Below are positions 33,199 through 42,613 of a DNA stretch of 64,000 bases, piece after piece; within the stretch, counting starts at the first letter, position 1, and every line of letters starts with the position of its first letter. Below the pieces are notes generated by a model. The model searched no databases and had not been told where the DNA came from. It saw only the letters and a program-made list of their open reading frames with translations. Origin of the DNA: Alphaproteobacteria bacterium (GTDB lineage: Bacteria; Pseudomonadota; Alphaproteobacteria; UBA828). The translations under genes were made by a program, and so were the position numbers. The stretch spans positions 1 to 64,000 of the forward strand of contig JAJDUK010000051.1 of the NCBI GenBank assembly GCA_022826665.1, written 5' to 3'.

Positions 33199-34197
33199 AT
33201 GAAGATACTCAGACTCACCACATGCGCGCTGGCCGCCGTCGCCCTCATGGGCGCGACCTTCAGCGCTGCCGACGAGGCGAGCGCGCAGGAGAAGAAGTTC
33301 ATTTCCATCGGGACCGGTGGCCCGACCGGCGTTTATTTCGTGGTCGGCAACTCGGTCTGCCGGATGGTCCACAAGGAGGCCGCCGAGGGCCGCAAGTCGG
33401 GCCGCAAGCACGGCATCCGCTGCGCGGCACCGTCGACCGGCGGCTCCACCTACAACATCGGCCAGATCTGCCAGGGCGAACTCGACTTTGGCGTCGCCCA
33501 ATCTGACTGGCAGTTCCATGCGGTCAACGGCAGTTCCGAAAAGGTCACGAACTGCCCCGGTCTGCGCGCGGTCTTCTCCGTGCACGGCGAGCCCTTCCAC
33601 CTGATCGCCGCCGAAGGCTCAGGCATCGGCTCCTTCACCGATACCAAGGGCAAGAGGATGAACATCGGCAACCCCGGCTCGGGGCAGCGCGGCACGACCG
33701 AGGTGTTGATGGAAGGCTACGGCATGACCACCGACGACTTCGCGGCGGCGACCGAGCTAACCTCGACCGAGCAGTCGCAGGCACTCTGCGACGGCAAGAT
33801 CGACGCCTACGGCTACACGGTCGGCGTGCCCAACGCCGGCGTGTCCGTGGCGACCGACGGCTGCGGTGCCTACATCGCCAACCTCAACGGCGAGGTCGAG
33901 CAGAAGCTGGTGGCCGACAATCCCTACTACGCCTTCACGACCATCCCGGCCGGCACCTACAAGACCACGGCCGCCGATGTGACGACCTTTGGCGTGATGG
34001 CGACCTTCGTCAGCCACGAGAGCGTGCCCGAGGACGTGGTCTACGAGGTCACCCGCGCGGTAATGGAGAACCTGGACGACTTCAGGTCGCTGCATCCCGC
34101 CTTCGCCAACCTTGATCCCGCGAACATGATCAAGAACGGTTTGTCCGCACCGCTTCATGCGGGTGCGGCCAAGTACTACGCGGAACAGGGCTGGTAG
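33199..34197 (+). CDS. TRAP transporter solute-binding protein, TAXI family
   Basis: 332 residues from ATG 33199 (site GGGAGGAC). A signal peptide (about 1-30, cleavage after SAADEASA-Q) is followed by the TAXI start FISIGTGGPTGVYFVVGN, then APSTGGSTYNI and GELDFGVAQSDWQFHA. It captures a solute in the periplasm for the fused permease encoded next. Extra cysteines (CRMV, RCAAP, CQGE, NCPGL) suggest disulfides. A strong hairpin separates it from the permease gene. Confidence 0.93.
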   Translation: MKILRLTTCALAAVALMGATFSAADEASAQEKKFISIGTGGPTGVYFVVGNSVCRMVHKEAAEGRKSGRKHGIRCAAPSTGGSTYNIGQICQGELDFGVAQSDWQFHAVNGSSEKVTNCPGLRAVFSVHGEPFHLIAAEGSGIGSFTDTKGKRMNIGNPGSGQRGTTEVLMEGYGMTTDDFAAATELTSTEQSQALCDGKIDAYGYTVGVPNAGVSVATDGCGAYIANLNGEVEQKLVADNPYYAFTTIPAGTYKTTAADVTTFGVMATFVSHESVPEDVVYEVTRAVMENLDDFRSLHPAFANLDPANMIKNGLSAPLHAGAAKYYAEQGW

Positions 34198-34214
34198 CAG
34201 CCCCCGCGATCATG

Positions 34215-34246
34215 ACGGCCGGCACCCCTGAACGGGTGCCGGCCGT
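34215..34246 (+). terminator. Hairpin between TAXI binding protein and permease genes
   Basis: A perfect 13-bp inverted repeat (ACGGCCGGCACCC with GGGTGCCGGCCGT) around a 6-base loop, 18 bases after the binding-protein stop and about 60 before the permease start. The following bases (TCGCTTTC) are only weakly T-rich, so partial termination or 3'-end protection of the upstream message is likely. Confidence 0.75.
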
Positions 34247-34309
34247 TCGCTTTCAGATTGTCCCGAGGCGTACAACGCTAGGGGGCGCACGCGCCGGACA
34301 GGGGCGCCC

Positions 34310-36685
34310 GTGACGAATAGTGAGCCGAGCGCGGCGGCCACGCCCGCCGATGTTCAGAAGACCCTGGAGAAGGTCGAGTACCAGGGGCGCCGGCAGGGGC
34401 CGCGCCTGGCACTGCTCATAAGTTTGCTTTGCTTCCTGTGGTCGGTCTACCAGCTGTGGATCGCCTCGCCTCTGCCCTTCATGTTCAATTTCGCCATTAT
34501 CGGTGACGTGCCGGCACGCGGCATTCACCTGTCGTTCGCGCTGCTGCTCTGCTTCCTGATGTACCCGCTGACGCGCCGCTGGAGCGAGCGCGGACTGCCG
34601 CCCTGGGATATCCTCTGCGCGCTGGCCGGCTGCGTTGTGGCCCTCTACCTGTTCTTCGGTTGGGACGGCCTCGTCTCCCGCCACGGTCTCCTCTACGTCT
34701 GGAACGGTATTCCGGTCGAAGCCATCCTCGGCGGCGTTGGCATCCTGCTGCTGTTGGACGCGACGCGTCGCGCCATCGGGATACCGCTCGTCATCGTCTG
34801 TGCGGTCTTCCTCGTTTATTCGATTTTCGGCCAGTCGATGCCGGACGTCATCTCGCACAAGGGGCTCAGCCTGAACCGGCTGATCGGCTATCAGTGGCTC
34901 ACGGGCGAGGCGATCTTCGGCATTCCGCTGAGCGTCTCGGTCGGCTTCGTTTTCCTGTTCGTGCTGTTCGGCGCACTGCTCGACAAGGCCGGCGCCGGGC
35001 AGTACTTCCTCGCGCTTTCCTTCGCCATGGTGGGGCGCTTTACCGGCGGGCCCGCCAAGGCGGCAATTCTCGCATCGGGCATGACCGGCATGGTCTCCGG
35101 CTCGTCGATTGCCAACGTCGTCACGACCGGGACCTTCACCATCCCCGTCATGCGGCGGATCGGCATGCCCGCAGTCAAGGCCGGCGCCATCGAGGTCGCG
35201 GCGTCGACAAACGGCCAGCTCATGCCGCCAATCATGGGAGCGGCCGCCTTCATCATCGCCGAATTCATCGGCATATCGTATTTCGACGTGGTCGCGGCGG
35301 CAGCGATCCCCGCGGTGCTCAGCTATCTCGCGCTGCTTTACATCTCCCACCTGGAGGCCAAGAAACTCGGACTCAAGGGCCTGCCGCGGGTCGAGATTCC
35401 ACCGTTTCGCAAGACCTTCCTCAGCGGCGCCCATCACCTGCTGCCCATCTTCATTCTGGTCTATCTGCTGATGGTCGAGCGCTGGAGCGCACACAGTGCG
35501 GTCTTCTACTCGATCCTCTCGGTGATGGTGATCATCGTCGTCAGACGGATCATCGCCTCGGCCCGTGGTGGCGGCCAGCCGATGGGCGAAGCAGTGCGCG
35601 ACGGCTTCACCGAAATCTACATCGGCATGGTCGCGGGCGCGCGCAACATGGTGGGTATCGCGGTTGCCGTCGCCGCCGCCGGCATCATCGTGGGCGCTGT
35701 CTCCTCGACCGGTCTCAACAACGCCATGGTGGGCGTGGTCGAGGCGATCGCCGGCGGCAACGTCTACATCCTGCTCGGGCTGACCGCGATCCTCTGCATC
35801 ATTCTCGGCATGGGCCTGCCGACCACCGCCAACTACCTCGTGGTCGCCTCGCTGCTGGCCGGCGTGCTGGTGGAGCTGGGCAATGCAGCGGGTCTTGTTT
35901 TGCCGCTGATCGCCATCCACCTCTATGTCTTCTATTACGGCTTGCTGGCGGATTCGACGCCACCCGTCTGCCTTGCCGCCTTCGCGGCCTCGGCCATATC
36001 CAGAGCGGATCCGCTGAAAACCGGCGTGCAGTCCTTCATGTACGACATCCGCACGGCCATCCTGCCGCTGGTCTTCCTGTTCAATACGGAGCTGCTGCTG
36101 ATCGGTGTGGAGAGTATCTGGCACGGTGCCCTGGTCGCGGTCATGTCGCTGCTCGCGATCCTCGCCTTCAGCTCGCTCACGCAGGGTTGGATGTTCGTCA
36201 AGGTGCGCTGGTACGAGGCGATTCTGCTCGCTGCCGCCTGCTTCATGCTGTTCCGCCCCGGCTTCTTCATGGACCATATCGCGCCGCCCTTCGAGCCGGT
36301 CGCGTTCCAGTCCTTCGTCTCCAGCACATTCACGCCGGAGCCTGGCCGCCAGGTCCGCCTGCACGTGACGCGGGAGACCGACTACGGCGAGCGTTACAAG
36401 CTGTTCGTGCTGGAGACTCCGGTGGAGCAGGCAACGACGCCGGCGGAGACCTTCGGCGTCGGGCTGGAGCGTGAGGAGGACGGCCGCTACGCCGTGGTCG
36501 ACCTCGCCTGGAGCGGGATGGCGGAGCAGGCCGGTATCGACTGGGGCGATTACGTCACGGGCGTGGACGTGGAGCAGACCGACCTGCCGCCCAAGGAACT
36601 GATCTATCCCGCCGGCCTCGCGTTGCTCGGCCTGGTTTTCCTGTCGCAACTCGTGCGTGGGAGGCGTGCCGCCCGCGCGTCATAG
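34310..36685 (+). CDS. TRAP transporter fused DctQM permease with DUF3394 tail
   Basis: 791 residues from GTG 34310. Many membrane helices: a small DctQ-like part first, then the large DctM-type part with GMTGMVSGSSIANVVTTGTF, STNGQLMPPIMGAAAF and LGMGLPTTANYLVVASLLAG. The C-terminal 130 residues, after about residue 655, match the DUF3394 periplasmic/PDZ-like tail of TAXI permeases (FGVGLEREEDGRYAVVDLAW, MAEQAGIDWGDYV), ending in a last helix. It imports the solute bound by the TAXI protein using an ion gradient. Confidence 0.93.
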   Translation: MTNSEPSAAATPADVQKTLEKVEYQGRRQGPRLALLISLLCFLWSVYQLWIASPLPFMFNFAIIGDVPARGIHLSFALLLCFLMYPLTRRWSERGLPPWDILCALAGCVVALYLFFGWDGLVSRHGLLYVWNGIPVEAILGGVGILLLLDATRRAIGIPLVIVCAVFLVYSIFGQSMPDVISHKGLSLNRLIGYQWLTGEAIFGIPLSVSVGFVFLFVLFGALLDKAGAGQYFLALSFAMVGRFTGGPAKAAILASGMTGMVSGSSIANVVTTGTFTIPVMRRIGMPAVKAGAIEVAASTNGQLMPPIMGAAAFIIAEFIGISYFDVVAAAAIPAVLSYLALLYISHLEAKKLGLKGLPRVEIPPFRKTFLSGAHHLLPIFILVYLLMVERWSAHSAVFYSILSVMVIIVVRRIIASARGGGQPMGEAVRDGFTEIYIGMVAGARNMVGIAVAVAAAGIIVGAVSSTGLNNAMVGVVEAIAGGNVYILLGLTAILCIILGMGLPTTANYLVVASLLAGVLVELGNAAGLVLPLIAIHLYVFYYGLLADSTPPVCLAAFAASAISRADPLKTGVQSFMYDIRTAILPLVFLFNTELLLIGVESIWHGALVAVMSLLAILAFSSLTQGWMFVKVRWYEAILLAAACFMLFRPGFFMDHIAPPFEPVAFQSFVSSTFTPEPGRQVRLHVTRETDYGERYKLFVLETPVEQATTPAETFGVGLEREEDGRYAVVDLAWSGMAEQAGIDWGDYVTGVDVEQTDLPPKELIYPAGLALLGLVFLSQLVRGRRAARAS

Positions 36686-36725
36686 TAATGGGCGCGGTCC
36701 GCACGGCTGCGCCCTACCCCACCCT

Positions 36726-38771
36726 CTACAACGTCCGGCAGAGGCGGAACGCGTCGAGCACGGCGGCGTAGATGTTGCGGCTGGAGACCGCGTCACCGAT
36801 ACGGAAGAGTCGGAAGCCACCGTCCGCCGCCTCCGGCTGCGGCGCCCCTGATAGCAGCGCTTTCTGATCGACTACGCCGCGGTTGGAGGCGCGATCCGCC
36901 AGTCCGTGAAAGAGCGCGTCGGCAGGACGCGTTCCGTGCTCGACCACGATGCGCCCAGTCTCATGCTGCTCAGCCTCGTCCGTAAGCTCGTTGCGGAAGG
37001 TCACGCGCAGCCGGTTGCCCTCGCGTTCGACGCGCTCCAGGCGCCGGTCGAGCCTAGGCTCGATGCCCAGCTCGTAGGTGCGCCGGCGCCAGATTACCTG
37101 CTCCGCGTAGGACATCTCCATCGCGAGATGACCATCGAGGCCGAAGAACGCGACCTCCCCGCCGGCTTGCCTGATCGCCTCCGCCGCCGTGAGCGCCGCA
37201 TGGCGGCCGGTCCCGTCATAGACGATCGAGTCCTCGGCAGCGCTCGCCCCGCCCGAGAGGACGTCCCAGACGCTGGTGCAGTGCTCAGAGCCCTCGATCC
37301 AGTCGAGGTCGGGAACGCCGCCGGTCGCGACGACGAGCACGTCGGCATCGCTCTCGGCCGAACCGGGTTCGACGGGGCAGTTAAGCCGCACCTCGACACC
37401 GAGCCGTTCCAATTCGCGGACTCGCCACTCGACGATCCCTGCAAGTTCACCGCGCCAGCTTGCCTGCGCCGCCAGCAGCACCTGTCCGCCGAGCCGCCCT
37501 GCTGCCTCGCAAAGCCGTACGTCGTGGCCGCGCTCAGCGCACACCCTGGCGGCCTCTAACCCGGCCGGCCCTCCCCCCGCGACCAGCACGCGGCGCTTCA
37601 TCGTCGCCGGCTCGATCGCGTGTGGCAACGCCGCCTCGTGGCCGGTGGAGGGATTGTGGATGCAGGTCGGACGAAGGGGACTCATGCAATGGGTCGCGCC
37701 GACGCAGGGCCGCACGCGCGTCTCCTCGCCGCGCGCGAGCTTTGCCACCAGGTTGGGATCCGCAATGTGTGCGCGGGTCATCGCCACCATGTCGAGCAGC
37801 CCATCGCGGATCGCACGCCGTGCCGTCTCCAGCGAGGTGATGCGCGTGGCATGAAAGACCGGAAGCCCCACCGCCTGCTTGAAGGCGCCGGCGCGGGCCA
37901 GGAACGGCGCCTCGGGCGAGGCCATGCCCGGCATGCAGTCCGCCGCGAGCTTGTACTCCGTGTCGATGCGGCCGTAGATCGCGTTGAAGAAGTCGATGGT
38001 GCCGGATGCCTCGAAGATGACGGCGATCTTCAGTCCGTCCTCGAACGTGAGGTGGTTCGGTCCCGCCTCGTCGATCACGAAGCGGATGCCGACGATGAAA
38101 TCGTCGCCGACGCGCTTGCGGATCGCCTCGTGCACCATCAGCCCGAAGCGGCAGCGGTTCTCCACCGAGCCGCCGTAGCGGTCGGTGCGCCGATTGGTCG
38201 CCGGCGAGAGGAACTGGCCGATCAGGTGCGCGCCGGCAAAGGTCTCGATGCCGTCGAGACCGCCTTCCTTGCACCGCGCCGCCGCCTTGCCGAAGTCGGC
38301 CACGACGCGCGCGATGTCGTGCTCGTCCATCTCCTTTGCGAAGGCCCGGTGCAGGGTCTCGCGCACGGGCGACGGGCCGATGGGCGCAAGCGCCGCCCCG
38401 GCGTAAGGCTCGGCCCGCCCGCCGACGTGGCTCACCTGGCACATCAGGGCGGCACCGTGGGCGTGGATGCGCCGCGAAAACCGCTGAAGGTGCTCGACCA
38501 CGCGTTCGTCGTAGAGGTTGATCTGCGGCAGGCTCCACGCGGATTCGGGCGAGACGTTGGATGAGCCGCCGAACATGGTAAGCGCCAGCCCGCCTCTCGC
38601 CTTGGCCTCGTGGTAGCGCTGGTAGCGCTCGCTCGGCATGCCGTCCTCGACCAGCCCGCACGCGTGGCTGGTGCTCATGATGCGGTTCTTGAGAGTGAGG
38701 TGCTTCAGTCTGAAGGGCTGCAGCAGCGGATCGCCCGTGCCGTCCTTGGATACCGGCGCCGTTTCGGTCAT
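36726..38771 (-). CDS. OYE-type FMN/FAD/4Fe-4S oxidoreductase (N-methylproline demethylase-like)
   Basis: 681 residues from ATG 38771. The N-terminal TIM barrel is of the old-yellow-enzyme type (PFRLKHLTLKNRIMSTSHA, GAHLIGQFLSPATNRRTDRYGGS). A cysteine cluster (RPCVGATHCMSPLRPTCIHNP region) fits a 4Fe-4S centre. The C-terminal FAD/NAD domain starts with VLVAGGGPAGLEAAR. This architecture is shared by 2,4-dienoyl-CoA reductase, trimethylamine dehydrogenase and N-methylproline/stachydrine demethylases. The unusual spacing of the cysteines is closest to the last group. The Rieske and DMGDH-like genes nearby support methylated-amine breakdown. Confidence 0.82.
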   Translation of the reverse strand: MTETAPVSKDGTGDPLLQPFRLKHLTLKNRIMSTSHACGLVEDGMPSERYQRYHEAKARGGLALTMFGGSSNVSPESAWSLPQINLYDERVVEHLQRFSRRIHAHGAALMCQVSHVGGRAEPYAGAALAPIGPSPVRETLHRAFAKEMDEHDIARVVADFGKAAARCKEGGLDGIETFAGAHLIGQFLSPATNRRTDRYGGSVENRCRFGLMVHEAIRKRVGDDFIVGIRFVIDEAGPNHLTFEDGLKIAVIFEASGTIDFFNAIYGRIDTEYKLAADCMPGMASPEAPFLARAGAFKQAVGLPVFHATRITSLETARRAIRDGLLDMVAMTRAHIADPNLVAKLARGEETRVRPCVGATHCMSPLRPTCIHNPSTGHEAALPHAIEPATMKRRVLVAGGGPAGLEAARVCAERGHDVRLCEAAGRLGGQVLLAAQASWRGELAGIVEWRVRELERLGVEVRLNCPVEPGSAESDADVLVVATGGVPDLDWIEGSEHCTSVWDVLSGGASAAEDSIVYDGTGRHAALTAAEAIRQAGGEVAFFGLDGHLAMEMSYAEQVIWRRRTYELGIEPRLDRRLERVEREGNRLRVTFRNELTDEAEQHETGRIVVEHGTRPADALFHGLADRASNRGVVDQKALLSGAPQPEAADGGFRLFRIGDAVSSRNIYAAVLDAFRLCRTL

Positions 38772-38929
38772 GTTCCTGCTCTCCACTACAAGGCGCGCGC
38801 CTGTCGTCTATCGGCGCGTGCAGGATAGCCGCGCCGGGTTCCAGCAGCGACAGTGGAGCCCTGGAATCCAGTTGCGCACTTTCGATAACCGTGCGCCAAA
38901 TGCGCCGCCTCCTCTCCTGAGCCTGACGC

Positions 38930-40270
38930 ATGGAACGGTATCTCGGGCGCCTGGGCGCCGCCGCCTTCGAGGACGTGCCGCACTTCGGGCACTACGACGT
39001 GGTGGTCGTCGGCGGCGGGCCGGCCGGGATCGCCGCGTCCACCACCGCTGCCGAGCTGGGCCACAAGACGCTCCTGATCGAGCGCCTGGGCTATTGCGGC
39101 GGCGCTGCGGTCTCCGGCATGTCGGGCACCGTTTGCGGGCTCTACATGACGGTGGACGAGCCGCGCATGGCGCAGCCCCAGCAGGTCATCTTCGGGTTCG
39201 CCGAGCGCTTTCGCGCGGCGCTCGAGGCCGAAGGAGGCGTCACCCGGCCGCAGATCTACGGCAAGACCTGGGTCGTTACGCACGACTGCGCTACATACAA
39301 GCGGGTCGCCACCGATCTCGTGCGCGGCGCCGGCGTGGATGCCCTCTACCACACCCAGATGATCGACGTGATCGTCGAGGACGACGCCCTCGCCGGCCTC
39401 GTCCTGCACACCAAGTCCGGCTACACCAGAGTGAGCGCCGAGCGGGTCATCGACGCCAGCGGCGATGCCGATGCCGTCTTCAAGATGGGTTTGCACACGA
39501 CCAAGGGCAACAACGGTGTCATCCAAAATCCAACGATGATGTTCAAGATCGGCAACGTCGATGTCGAGCGCTATCTCGACTATTGGGGGGAGGATACTAT
39601 TTCGCCGCCCAAGGTCATTTCGATGCTGGAGGCGCGCGACGAACTCGTGCGCAAGAAAGTTTGGTTGTTTCCCACCGTCAATCCGCGCGAAGTTCTGGTT
39701 AACGCGACCAAGATTACCGGCTTCGATGGGCGCGCGCTCGATGTTACCGATCCGGTGGATCATACCGAGGCGGAGCAGTTCTCCATCTATCAGGCACGCG
39801 CCATTTTCGATTTTCTCAAAGAGCACGTTCCCGGCTGCGAAGACGCCTATTTCATCGATTACGGTGCGGAAGTCGGCGTGCGTCAGACCCGCTCCATCGA
39901 CGGCATGGCGCGCCTCATGAACAGCGATGTGGTGGGCACGAGTAAGAGGGCCGACGCCATCGCTCGCTCGAGCTGGCCCATCGAGCTTCACTACGGCGCC
40001 AAGCCGAAGACGGAATGGCTGGTCGACGACTACTACGAGGTGCCGTTCGGCACCCTGGTGCCCAAGGAAGGCCGCAACGTCATCGTTGCCGGCCGCTGCC
40101 TCAGCGCCGAGCATGAAGCGCTGGCGAGCTGTCGCGTCACGGCGCAGTGCTTCGAGTACGGCCGCGCCGCCGCGATCGCCGCCGACATGTCCATCAGGGA
40201 CGACCTGACGTTCCAGGAGATTGATGGTGCCGCGGTCTCCGAGAGGATGAAGGCCGGAACGTTCGCATAA
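38930..40270 (+). CDS. FAD-dependent oxidoreductase (FAD_oxidored type)
   Basis: 446 residues. The FAD site is YDVVVVGGGPAGIAASTTAA with LLIERLGYCGGAAVSGMSG, and the C-terminal FAD contact is NVIVAGRCLSAEHEALASCR. This matches the PF12831-type family of often uncharacterised oxidoreductases. The 3' third has lower GC than the 5' part, with long T-ending codon runs. An AT-rich spacer and two enolase-superfamily genes follow on the same strand, suggesting one pathway. Confidence 0.85.
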   Translation: MERYLGRLGAAAFEDVPHFGHYDVVVVGGGPAGIAASTTAAELGHKTLLIERLGYCGGAAVSGMSGTVCGLYMTVDEPRMAQPQQVIFGFAERFRAALEAEGGVTRPQIYGKTWVVTHDCATYKRVATDLVRGAGVDALYHTQMIDVIVEDDALAGLVLHTKSGYTRVSAERVIDASGDADAVFKMGLHTTKGNNGVIQNPTMMFKIGNVDVERYLDYWGEDTISPPKVISMLEARDELVRKKVWLFPTVNPREVLVNATKITGFDGRALDVTDPVDHTEAEQFSIYQARAIFDFLKEHVPGCEDAYFIDYGAEVGVRQTRSIDGMARLMNSDVVGTSKRADAIARSSWPIELHYGAKPKTEWLVDDYYEVPFGTLVPKEGRNVIVAGRCLSAEHEALASCRVTAQCFEYGRAAAIAADMSIRDDLTFQEIDGAAVSERMKAGTFA

Positions 40271-40334
40271 GTGACAAAATATGATTTATTTGAAATAGTT
40301 TACACATATTTATTCATCTGATGAGACAGCAGAA
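40271..40334 (+). promoter_or_regulatory. AT-rich spacer, likely promoter of the enolase pair
   Basis: A 64-base interval made mostly of A and T (ATGATTTATTTGAAATAG, TTTACACATATTTATTCATC) in otherwise GC-rich DNA. It contains TTGAAA and several TATTTA/TTATTC-like hexamers, but no pair with ideal spacing. It begins right after the stop of the FAD gene and ends at the ATG of the first enolase gene. An acquired promoter or regulator site is likely. Confidence 0.5.
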
Positions 40335-41459
40335 ATGCCCCCTGTAATCGTCGAACGAATCGAGTTGCTGGCGATCGGGCCCGATGGCGAGAGGGTGACG
40401 TGGTCGTCACACCTCGGGCCCATTTACGAGGCGCTGATCGTCGCGCGGCTCTTCCTCTCCAATGGCGTGGAGGCGATTGCCGGGACCACGACCTACACCG
40501 AGCACGAGTTCGACAAGGCGACGTTTCACGCGGCGGCCCTGATGGCGCCGTTTGTGCTGGGACGCAGTGCCTTCAACACCCGTGCCGCCTACGCGGACAT
40601 GCGCAAGCGCTACGTGCCTTTGGGCCATCTGGCCACATCTCTCTTCGACATTGCGCTGCACGACGGCAAGGCGAAGTCCGAGAACAAGCAACTATACCGA
40701 ATGCTTGGCGCCGCACGGCATGAAGTCCCGGCCTACGCATCGAGCCCGTTACTGCCGACCGATCAGAGCTATGTCGACTACTGCCACGACATGCTGAAGC
40801 TTGGCTATCGGGCCATCAAGATTCACCCTTTTTGCGTGTTCGACTATGACATCCGTTTGGTCAGTACACTCGTTGAGGAATTCGCTGAGCGGGACGTTAA
40901 GTTGAGCCTGGATGTGGACGGGATGTACTCATTCGATCAGGCACTGAGTTTGGGAAGAGTTTTGGATCAAGCCGGTTGGGAATTCTTCGAGGCGCCGCTC
41001 CCCGACACCGATTTACGCGGCCACAAGAAGCTCGCCGATGCACTCGATCTCGACGTGATCTGCGGCGGAAACAGTCTTCCCCACCCACAACTCATCGGGT
41101 ACGCGTTGGAGATGGGTGCCTGGGACCGCAGCCGCTTCGACGTGACCGGTATCGGCGGGTTCAGCGGCGCCGGCGAGGCGGCAGAGATCACCCGCGCCCA
41201 CGGCAAGATGTGCGAAGTGCAAAGCTGGGGGTACACGCTCACGCAAGCGGCGAACCTGCACTTCATGCTCGCTCATCCGCACTGCACCCATTTCGAACAG
41301 GCGGCGCCGTTCGAGAAATACGAGTTCGGTGCGGGGCAGGTCATTCGCCCGGGCGCGGACGGCTTCGTCCGCCCGAGTGATCTGCCCGGACTGGGAGTCG
41401 AGATGGACTGGGACCGGATCGAGCCCTTCGTCTACGCCCGGCGGGTATTCCCGCCATGA
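40335..41459 (+). CDS. Enolase-superfamily protein with altered active-site residues
   Basis: 374 residues, with mandelate racemase/muconate lactonizing enzyme architecture: N-terminal cap, then barrel. Strand-2 motif AIKIHPF has Lys but His in the second basic place. Metal ligands are Asp in LSLDVDG and Glu in FFEAPLPD; the third position reads CGGNSLP, with Asn instead of Glu/Asp. The Asp of the Asp-His dyad may be FDVTGIGGFSG, but where the His is expected the sequence is CEVQSWG. So several catalytic positions differ from well-studied members. The codon make-up of 40640-41000 is more AT-rich than neighbours. ATGA overlap with the next gene. Confidence 0.82.
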   Translation: MPPVIVERIELLAIGPDGERVTWSSHLGPIYEALIVARLFLSNGVEAIAGTTTYTEHEFDKATFHAAALMAPFVLGRSAFNTRAAYADMRKRYVPLGHLATSLFDIALHDGKAKSENKQLYRMLGAARHEVPAYASSPLLPTDQSYVDYCHDMLKLGYRAIKIHPFCVFDYDIRLVSTLVEEFAERDVKLSLDVDGMYSFDQALSLGRVLDQAGWEFFEAPLPDTDLRGHKKLADALDLDVICGGNSLPHPQLIGYALEMGAWDRSRFDVTGIGGFSGAGEAAEITRAHGKMCEVQSWGYTLTQAANLHFMLAHPHCTHFEQAAPFEKYEFGAGQVIRPGADGFVRPSDLPGLGVEMDWDRIEPFVYARRVFPP

Positions 41460-42613
41460 CCGTGACCGTCGAGCGGGTGGAGGTCCTCTGCCTGCAGGAC
41501 CCGCAAGCCGCCTACTATCGCTTCGAGGGCAGCTATCGGAACGTCGTCGTGCTCGTGCATGGCGACAATGGGCTTGTCGGAATCGGCGAGAGCGATGCGC
41601 CGCCCGAGATCGTGAAAGCCCTGATCGAGATGCCGTCCTACAACCAGCGGTCCGAGGGGCTGGCCGGCATCGTCACCGGGCAGCGGGTGGACGACCCAAG
41701 CCGCCTCTGGGACGAAATGTACGCGCGCACGCAGTGGCACGGCCGCCGCGGCGCGGCGATGCATGCGATCAGCGCGCTCGATATCGCCATCTGGGACCTC
41801 TTCGCGCAGTCGCAGGGCATCCCGGTCTGCCAGGCGCTTGGCGGCTCTCGTCACGACCGCCTCCCCGCTTATGCGACCATCTATCCCCTCGAAGACACGC
41901 CCGCGCGCATCGACGCACAGGTCGTGCCGCTGCTCGAGCGCGGCTTCCGCCACCTCAAGATTTGCGTCGAGCCGTGGTGGAACGAGCCGGACCGGGTGCG
42001 GCGAAACCTGGCTCACCTGCGCGACCTGGTGGGGCCGGAGCACGGCCTGATGCTCGATGTCGCGCAGGAGTACGCCCGCCTCGAGCAGCTCCAACCTTTC
42101 CTCGACCTGCTGGCCGATTTGAACTTCGCCTGGATCGAGGCGCCCTTCCCCCTCGACAATTTGGAGGACCACGCACGGCTGCGTGCATCGACGCGCATCC
42201 CCATCGGTGTCGGCGACCTGGGCCTCACCACTTGCAGGGAGTTCAAGCCCTTTCTCGCGGCCGACGCGTTCGATATTGCGCAGCTGGACCTCACCAATTT
42301 CGGCGGCTTTACCGAGGCGCAGCGGCTCGCGCAGATGCTGGCCGGCACCGGCCGGCGCATCGTGCCCCACGCCTACAACACCGACATCACCATCGCGGCC
42401 AACCTGCACTTCCTGGCCGCGCAGCCGGAGCCCGAACTTGTCGAGTATTCGACGAGTCCATCGCGCCTGCGCCAAAGCCTGGTGCGAGGCCTCGAACCGA
42501 TCGACGCCGATGGGATGATCCCAGTCCCTACCCTTCCCGGCCTCGGCGCGACGTTGAATCCCGATGCGGTCGCGGAATTCGCGGTCAGTCGCGCCGCTGA
42601 AGCATCCCGTTGA
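41456..42613 (+). CDS. Enolase-superfamily (mandelate racemase-like) enzyme
   Basis: 385 residues. It has KIC after RHL on barrel strand 2 (Lys followed by Cys), metal ligands Asp (LMLDVAQEY), Glu (WIEAPFP) and Asp (GVGDLGLTT), and a complete Asp-His dyad (LDLTNFGGFTE and IVPHAYNTD). Unlike its upstream neighbour it looks catalytically competent as a dehydratase or epimerase of a carboxylate. Translation is coupled to that neighbour, so the two may form a heteromer or act in sequence. The 3' end overlaps a convergent permease gene by 29 bases. Confidence 0.85.
   Translation: MTVTVERVEVLCLQDPQAAYYRFEGSYRNVVVLVHGDNGLVGIGESDAPPEIVKALIEMPSYNQRSEGLAGIVTGQRVDDPSRLWDEMYARTQWHGRRGAAMHAISALDIAIWDLFAQSQGIPVCQALGGSRHDRLPAYATIYPLEDTPARIDAQVVPLLERGFRHLKICVEPWWNEPDRVRRNLAHLRDLVGPEHGLMLDVAQEYARLEQLQPFLDLLADLNFAWIEAPFPLDNLEDHARLRASTRIPIGVGDLGLTTCREFKPFLAADAFDIAQLDLTNFGGFTEAQRLAQMLAGTGRRIVPHAYNTDITIAANLHFLAAQPEPELVEYSTSPSRLRQSLVRGLEPIDADGMIPVPTLPGLGATLNPDAVAEFAVSRAAEASR

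Noticed and set aside
34253-36649. 798-codon minus-strand frame over the TRAP permease
   Set aside because: Composition (Gln, His, Asp, Glu rich) is typical of the antisense of a membrane protein; no motif seen.
36686-36725. Bidirectional terminator between the TRAP permease and OYE-type genes
   Set aside because: GGGCGC/GCGCCC can pair, but the 6-bp stem with a 13-base loop and no T-run is too weak to list.
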